Shown piece after piece: positions 57,272 to 64,000 of a stretch of 64,000 nt of DNA (the stretch's first letter is position 1; the number at the start of each line of letters is the position of its first letter). The notes under the pieces are model-generated. The model did no database searches and had not been told where the DNA came from. It saw only the letters and a list, made by a program, of their open reading frames with translations. The position numbers and the translations under genes are program-made. Origin of the DNA: Oscheius tipulae (lineage: Eukaryota; Nematoda; Chromadorea; Rhabditida; Rhabditidae); contig JASJZH010000004.1 of NCBI GenBank assembly GCA_037178975.1, positions 310,001 to 374,000 of the forward strand, written 5' to 3'.

Positions 57272-57707
57272 TCAACAAATAGTCTCCACGCGTGCTAAAG
57301 CTTCCTTGCTCGGACCCTCCCCTCTCTTTACTCTTTGACCACTTGACAAGCCTTTCAAGTGTACTGTCCTTGTAGTAGTGACTTTTCTGGCAACTTTTCT
57401 ATTTTGTCCGTACGGAACAGAGAGCCAGCATCTTCTCCCTCTCCAATTTTGTCGCCCAGTACATTCCTGGGCTATCCAAAATTCCAAAAGTGAAAAGTTG
57501 AAATTTCTCGACCCGACCAGCTAAGAACTGAGCAAAAGTGCGCAAGCTATCCGCGTCCTTCAGCAGCCGTCGGATCAACATACATGTCCCAGGGCCAGAA
57601 GTGACAGAGGCTAGCCGGTCGAAGGCGATAGCAATGCTGGGAAGCCTACTCAGTACATCTCTACAAGAATTTAATAGACGACAAGAGAAAATGGTTGGGA
57701 CAGGCAA
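57272..57707 (-). other. Coding-like minus-strand fragment, unassigned
   Basis: Between an acceptor-like ATTCTTGTAG (about 57676-57685) and 57399, one frame reads LSRLPSIAIAFDRLASV, then LLKDADSLRTFAQFLAGR, a helical pattern with gene-like codon use. A 46-nt GT...AG segment could splice it to a second frame ending at 57272. The pattern faintly recalls the alpha-helical core of MutS proteins, but this is too weak to name. It may be a relic exon or chance. Confidence 0.2.
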
Positions 57708-60700
57708 TCTGTCTGCTTAGATTTTACATGTGCGACATCTCGGCTCTTTCTTCTTGATTTTTTCTGGTGCCTTTTTTGTCCCCAAGAATGCATCTTTGAG
57801 CTTGGCAATGTTCTGCAAACTTGTGGAGTTTAGCCTGCTCTACAATTTTGTAGAACATTGCAAACAGGAAAAAGGTTGACAGAGAGAGAGAGAGAGAGAG
57901 AGAGATAGTCAAAGAGACATTGAGATAGTGAGACACAGAGACAGCGAGGTATAATGACAGAGGGAGAGAGACAAAGAGACAGTAAAACAGAAACAGAGAG
58001 ATAGAGAAGACTAGTTCCCTTAGGGTAAAGAGAGACAGATATAATCATCTCTTGTCTGGTTTCCTTCTTTCTTCCCGCCGATGCCGAATTCGGAGGGAGA
58101 AAAACAGCTTCCTCTTTGTATGCGTCAGTTTCCTGAAACAGATCGCAGAAAACTTCTCGAGACTTTGATTGGATCTACAGATTGTTTGTTAGGACTTGTT
58201 TTGTGTTTCATCGAAGCTAGCTAAAAGATCCTATGTCCTTTCCTATATTTTCAATGATTGCCTTCGAGTATTTTAAAACTTGGCTAGATTTCTCTCCTTC
58301 CCGCAAACTTTGGAATTTCGTGACAGTGCAATGAGGCGTAGAAGCCATGACCTAGCTGGAGAGATCAGAACTGTGCTTTTGTGACAAGTTTTCTGCTGAC
58401 TAAACACCAACTTGTACATATTTCTTTATGAAATACATATCGACTCTGTTGCGGTACAAAAGCTTTGAAACATGTAAGCCAATGAAAAGCACAAAGTTTA
58501 TTAATAAAAGAAAAAGTTTTGAAAAGCAATGCGTTCTTCGTCCGGTATATGGCAAACATTAAAACTTTCTAATCCTTTGGGCAGAAATTTTTTCAAAGTA
58601 AAAGTGCGCCACAAAAGGAGGTTTCGTTTCAAGTTCGACATAAATGTGGTTTTTACAGTAGAAGACTACAGGTCTTTTGGTACGTATTGTTATTTTATCG
58701 TCTTAGATCTCTAATCCTTTTTTTTTGATAGTTTCAAATATTCTACCTAAAATGTTTGCCCAAATCGGTATAAGAAATCTTCCAGTTCTACTTTTACTTT
58801 CTTTTGATTATAAATTCATAAATTAGCAATATTCTTAATCTCTTCGTAGCCTGTCTCCCCTTTTTTCGATTCCAATTCTCCCGGACTTGTCACTGTCTCC
58901 ATCTATTTGACCGTATCGGGACGGTAGTCTAACGGTCAAGGATCGAAAATAGACTCATTCCCTTCAATTCTTGGTCGAAAAAGTTCCATAAGTTTATAGC
59001 TTCCATTCCTCGATAAGCTTGTCCAGTTCTTGTTTGAACAAGCTACCCAAAGGACAGCCTGGGCGAGAAGAAGAGCGAGGCTTTTCTTTGCAACATACAT
59101 GTTTCGGTGATTGTTTTATGCTTTGGGACTATAAAAATCTTAGAAACCGAGCTAATCCGTTCCTCTTTTGGTTCTCTCCCCCTTCATTGTGCGCGCCAAT
59201 CAAGCCTCTCTCCTCAATCCGACCGCTCTTTTCCAGAACAGAGCGCTCTCTAAACCGATCTCCCATCGGGTTACAGCCACCAGACCGTCCGAAGAACACG
59301 ATATCACACGGAGAGGCAGGGAGACAGAGAGACAGTTGCCGCAGGGCGCGAATCGGACGAGCGCATCTCCTCGATCCCCCGAAAAAGCCCGTCTTTCTCT
59401 CAATCATGTTTCTCCCACAATTCACACAGTCCCTTTTGTGTAACCTTGCCACACTTTCTGTGGACCCGAAATGATGCGAGAAGCTTGTTCATTATTGTAA
59501 CAAGCTGGGTTCAGTTATCTCTGCTTCTCTGTCTCTGTCTTTCTGTCCTCCTGTCCACTGTTTTTTTCCTTTCGATCCAATACCCAGAGAGACATCGAGA
59601 GGTCAAACACGTTCTGAAGGTTACTTACTCTTCTTATCCTATAAAAAACGTTACGCTATTCTCTCTTTCTCTAGAATAATATAGGAACGAGGGGAGAAAA
59701 AGCCTGACCAGGTGGTTGTCGTCCCCTATCATCATTCTCTCCCCCTCTCCGCCTGATCACTTTTTGCTGGGGATATAATTGGTCCGGAAGACTCGGAAGA
59801 ATATCTCATTGACTCACTTTCGTTGTCAAGTTTTCTACGGGGAGTCTTCTTCCGCTTTGGATGGGACAGAGAGACATATTTTCTTGGCGCTTCCACATAT
59901 GCATAACAAAATTTGAACCAACGAAGATCTCAAATATTTTTGTACTATTAGTTCACAAACTGACTACTACTTCTACATTTTATTGAGCCCCAATCGGTCA
60001 GTGGTTTGTCCGGAAACAGCAAAAAGTGAAACTAAAGAATAGCCTTCCTATAACTCTATTTTGATTTCAGGTCTCTGATACTCTCTGTCTCTCTGTCTCT
60101 CTGACTCTCTGCCTCTCTGTCTCTGTCTCATTGTAAACCAATACGGGTTCATCGATGCTATTAATTTGTAAGTGTGAAGCAGTTTAGAAAACCACAATAG
60201 ATCCTTAGAAAACAGCTTCCCTTTCTCTCCTTTGTGTAAATCCAATCTCTACCGAAGCGTGAAAGCTCCCTGTCCTTTCTCCCGCGTTTCACACTTCTTA
60301 CACCGTTCCGAATCATAGAGATGGAATCTGTCGCTCTCTCGGGTCACCGACCCTTTTCACTCCTTATTTTCACCTCAAACTCTCTACTTGTCTTCTCTTC
60401 TGCCTTTTTGACAAACCTTTTTTTTTTTTTTTTTTTTAGATTTTTAGCTTCTAGAACGAAAAAAACAAAAGTTATCCTAATCTCGGTTCTTTCCATCCAG
60501 AAAGCAGTAGAATATCTTTTGTGTTTCACGGTTATCTGGTACTCAGAGTTAGAAATTACGAGTAATGTCATGATAATCACAGAGAAAATAGTCATTTCAA
60601 TATTTGTCCAAGATTTAAAAAAAAGAGGCGATTTGTATTTTGTACAGATATTTGATACTCTCAATTGTTTTTTTCGTCGTACTGTAACGAACACATCATC

Positions 60701-62079
60701 TTCAGCGCCAAGCTTGAAACATTTCTTTTCTTTCCAAGTCTCAAAAAAACATAAAGGTAGTACTCCCCGGCTGAACAAGGACGAACCCTTTTGGTTTCAG
60801 GGTATCTACATAGACATTACTCCCAATCGAAGCCGTTATGCTTACTTTTTCTGTATGACTATCCTATAACAAAAAAAGATAAAACATTTTTGCTTCAACC
60901 TTTCCTTATGAAATCTACGGACACCGTCTTAATGCCTTCCAGCTTACTTCAAAACATAATGTTTTCGTATGTTTTCACCCCCAAAAAATAGCTGTCGTCC
61001 TACTCCCACTGTCCAAGGTCAATGCCTTTTTTCCTGCCGCTCTCGATGAAGTGTCGCTTCGTGTTAGGAGCTACTTTTCTCGTGCCCCTGTCTGTTTACT
61101 ATTGTTCCCAACAAATTTGGAGTCATTGTGTTACTTTTCTGTTTTGTGGGGGTAGGTAGGAAGAAAATAGCTATATTCAACTTTTTTTTCTACATAAAAG
61201 GGTCCCGAACGCTTTTCTGTCATCCCGTTTCTTCCCCGAAAAGTCTGCTGCTTTTACGGGGTGGAACGCCGTGATTGATAGCTGCCCCTAAGGCTTCAAG
61301 AAACCGCTTGAACGGGGGTAAGACCGTCACTGGAAACTAGCCAAAGGCGTTTTTATGAATAACAGCCGCGGCATACGATAGTTCTCTGTCTCCCTGTCCC
61401 CATGTCTATCTGTCTCTAAGACCTTTGAACAATCTGAGACGTGTGGAGACTGAGACAACAGAGGGCGCGACTGACCGCCTGCGGTTGCGTGTTTGTCTTT
61501 TCTCAAGTGGCTCCAGAACGAAAAGCCCTGGACAATCCGGCCTTCTCTCCTGGAAGATGAACACAGATCTTTTCATCGATCACCCCGTTTGCGCCAAAAA
61601 GGCGGACAGTGAGAGACAACCTTGTTCCAATCAAAAGTCCAATTGCTGCTATTGAAATAGCCTCATGCCTCTCTTTTTTTTCGAAGAGGATTTTGATCTT
61701 CCTTCCTCTTCGTTTTTTTTTCCCCTGGTAACAAAGACAGACTGTCACTTTGTCTCTGACTCTCTGCTTCTCCAAGAGTCTCGCCCCTTTTTTGTCTCAA
61801 ATTTCCTCTCTTGCACTGTCAGCTCTGGCTCCACTCACCGGACACCTTAGAGGTACCCTCACTGTCCACTCTTGACAAAACACGAGTCATCGCGCGCGAG
61901 AACACAAACACACCCAAGGGACTCTCATTCTTTGAATTCTTCTTTTGAGAGCTTATCTTTATTGTCTTATGCTCATCTAAAAGCCTGCCACCGTAGACTT
62001 TTCGAATAGAAGTGCACCCCTGTCCGAACTTGGTACCTACTTTTCTAGGTATGTGGCGCCTAGCCTTCTTCGATCGACC

Positions 62080-62370
62080 CGAAAAAAATCCACTTCTTCG
62101 ATCGACCCGAAAAAATAGTTATTTAATTTTTTCTTGGGCTCTGTCGCCCGTGTCACCTCCGTACCATCTCTCACCCGCCAGTTTGCTATATATGCATAAA
62201 ACAATTTCAAATCAGCTTTCGAGCTCATTGTATCATTGTTGCGGTACCCACAGACCATGATCGTTGTAGAACGAGTTTAACGAAGTAGCTTCGAGAGTGG
62301 TCTTTGGGCTTACTGCTTTTTGGAGAAGAGGGGCTCTGGTCTGACACTTTATCAGGCTGGTGCCCTTTTT
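62080..62370 (+). repeat. Dispersed repeat family A, copy 3
   Basis: It matches copies 1 and 2 from cgacccgaaaaaatagttat through gcccgtgtcacct, cagctttcgagctcattg, cagaccatgatcgttgtaga and gtagcttcgagagtggtctt to atcaggctggtgccc. A short internal duplication of cttcttcgatcgacccgaa is present near 62068-62110. Confidence 0.8.
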
Positions 62371-63589
62371 CAGAATCAGTTGAGCTGGTTCCAATTTACG
62401 GTTTTTCTATATAAATTTCTTGAAATAATACATGAGTTTAACGTTTGACAAGATTGTAGCGTTACTCTTAGATAAAATCGACCAATACAGGTCGATCGAA
62501 ACATAAAAGAATTGCCGAGATTTACTCGCTAGCGTCAATTTTTCCAGTGTATTGAAAGAAGCATTACAATCGGTTCCATAGACCCTATAGTGCATTCATT
62601 CTGTCTCTTCTCCTTTCCCCACTTGTTTTATGATCAGCCGACAAAGAGACTGTTTTCTCCCATTGCAATGAAAGCCTGCAGGTTAGGAAGAGCTAAAGAT
62701 TGAAACACGAACTATCTTTTGGTTCCCAAGAAATAAGCTCTATGTAGTTTTCTTTCGAAAGATGTTTCAAGGTTTATCTTTAGCAGACGGAGAGATTCAA
62801 TCATCTGTACGTTGATACGGACGACTGTCACTTAACAGTTATGTTTTTTTTTGTTTCGTCCCAAGTAAAAATCATCAAGTTTCAGACTCTTTCTTCCAAA
62901 ACAATTATGATCATGTAATGACACTCATCGTTCCCGTCGTGCATTTGCTGCAAAATCTTCAAGCACTCTGACGACCCGCGCACACCGTTTGCGCTAGGGT
63001 GAAAAAGACCGATGTCCCTAATTGACAACGGCCGAACGGGCGGAGAGAAAAGGCAAATTAGACGGTTTTCGTCATAGGGGGTTAGTTGAAAAAACAATGA
63101 GCTTGGACGTGTTGACAAAAGTTTGAGGGAACAGTAGCAAAAAGACAGAGATACAGCCTTAGAACTTTATGTGTTCCACTAGAAGCATAAAAGCAACAGT
63201 TTCTTGCAGAGACAGGATGTATGGACCTTCGTGTTCCAAATTCAAACTTTTTTGTTTCATTAGAACTGCAAAGCTTTTGTAGGATTTTAGCTCGACCAAG
63301 CCAGACGAAAATATAGTTCTTTCGTTTCTATTTCTGGACACAAAACTGTTTCCGTTTCAAGAAATACAGGAAAGTAGAAATTTTCCATTCGATTATTGAG
63401 ATCGTGCCTTTTTGATTTCCAATCACATTGTTTTAAACCTTTTTTGTCAGTTCTTTTGTTTTATGCGTGGAACAAAACGGAGCAATTTTTCTCATTTTTG
63501 AATGTGATCGTCATAGCTCTCATACCCTAAAGTTATTCCTTTCATTCTACACCCAAATCTCTCCGATATCTCCTCTCTTGTTGGGCCTT

Positions 63590-63596
63590 TATAAAG
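63590..63596 (+). promoter_or_regulatory. TATA box of the 63628 gene
   Basis: TATAAAG on the plus strand 31 bp before the last base ahead of the ATG. A TTTTTCAG lies between them (63603-63610), so either a very short leader or a trans-splice site follows. Confidence 0.5.
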
Positions 63597-63627
63597 TCAA
63601 CGTTTTTCAGTCGATGCCCTCATAGTA

Positions 63628-64000
63628 ATGTTGTCTCGTCGACTGACTGCTTTAGCATCAGTTTTACTTCTCTTCACCTCCGGCTACGGGCAGCCTCAAG
63701 CTGCCTGTTCCGTCTTCGACCCCTTCAAGGTCCTGCCGGACAACAATAAGGTGGGTTTTCCGTAATCTACAAAAGAAATTAGTACTTGAAAATGTTTGAT
63801 GGTATTTATAGCTAGTCTTTGAAAGATAAGCCTGTTCGTCTTCAATTCAGATAGTTCTTTGCTAAAGTGCTTCTTTCTCTATGAGCCCAGCAAACTCTAC
63901 TGATTCATTAGCATCAGTAGTGCCTATCGATCATTGCAGAAACAAAAGAGAGGCCCTTCTAGCCGGGACCAAAATTTCAATAGCTAGATGTTGAAAACAA
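63628..64000 (+). CDS. First exon of a secreted protein, truncated by the window edge
   Basis: Exon 63628-63750 encodes 41 residues and ends AAT AAG|GTGGGT at phase 0; the rest to 64000 is intron. Residues 1-21 (MLSRRLTALASVLLLFTSGYG) form a signal peptide, followed by a mature start with one Cys (ACSVFDPFKVLP). No second exon is visible before the window ends. The family is not recognised from this fragment. Confidence 0.6.

Larger units (their letters stand above)
56383..63627. other. Gene-poor region between POLD2 and the last gene
   Basis: About 7.2 kb with no supported gene. The POLD2 3' flank has two AATAAA-like signals near 56485-56510. Octamer tracts occur near 57880-58000, 60080-60130 and 61385-61415. 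A long T run (about 60419-60437), a family A repeat at 62080-62370 and a coding-like minus-strand fragment at 57272-57707 are listed separately. Long open frames at 59019-59474 and 60321-60869 have no family match and no splice support. Confidence 0.5.

Noticed and set aside
59019-59474. Overlapping open frames on both strands
   Set aside because: Both strands are equally open and neither has acceptor/donor support or a family match.
60321-60869. 182-residue open frame on the plus strand
   Set aside because: AT-rich chance frame containing a poly-T run translated as poly-Phe; codon use unlike the confirmed genes and no recognisable domain.
1-64000. Spliced-leader RNA, snRNA, rRNA or CRISPR arrays
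   Set aside because: I scanned for SL1-like leader, U6 and rRNA core words and for spaced direct repeats and saw none; a covariance-model scan would be decisive.

Overview
The window is nuclear DNA from a small-genome metazoan, almost certainly a nematode. Genes have many short introns with GT(A/G)AG donors and TTTTCAG acceptors. Several start codons sit a few bases after an acceptor-like TTTCAG or TTTAG, as expected for spliced-leader trans-splicing. The gene set also fits: a HAM-1/Storkhead neuroblast factor, an astacin with a ShK tail, a bestrophin, a divergent SLC6-like protein, and SEC24 next to POLD2. The species cannot be told. Introns and spacers are loaded with a purine octamer repeat of the type (AGAGACAG)n.

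Layout. 0.8-3.0 kb (-): inositol polyphosphate multikinase. 3.9-9.0 kb (-): ham-1/Storkhead. 9-13 kb: gene-poor spacer. 13.2-14.7 kb (+): an unresolved gene or gene relic with apparent micro-introns. 14.8-18.3 kb (-): NDUFV3 followed 128 bp later by MCCC1, operon-like. 18.9-19.4 kb (+): prefoldin subunit 4. 21.2-24.5 kb (+): G6PD. 24.8-25.0 kb (-): 3' end of an unrecognised small gene. 26.5-28.7 kb (+): bestrophin. 28.9-30.1 kb: repeats, including a decayed copy of an MCCC1 exon. 30.1-34.1 kb (-): CNNM metal transporter. 35.2-37.9 kb (+): SLC6-like protein. 38.0-39.2 kb: a divergent pair of small one-TM proteins sharing an intron position and a two-TATA promoter region. 39.5-41.4 kb (-): astacin. 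41.4-44.6 kb: spacer and repeats. 44.6-52.1 kb (+): SEC24 (C/D type). 52.4-56.4 kb (+): POLD2. 56.4-63.6 kb: gene-poor. 63.6 kb (+): first exon of a secreted protein that runs off the window.

Exon models were built by hand from splice signals, and every complete model keeps frame from ATG to stop. The genes are mostly unrelated housekeeping or neuronal genes. The links that look meaningful are NDUFV3-MCCC1 (both mitochondrial), SEC24-POLD2 (a tandem I recall as adjacent in C. elegans) and the divergent micro-protein pair. No prokaryotic-type system, CRISPR, virus or autonomous transposon was found.
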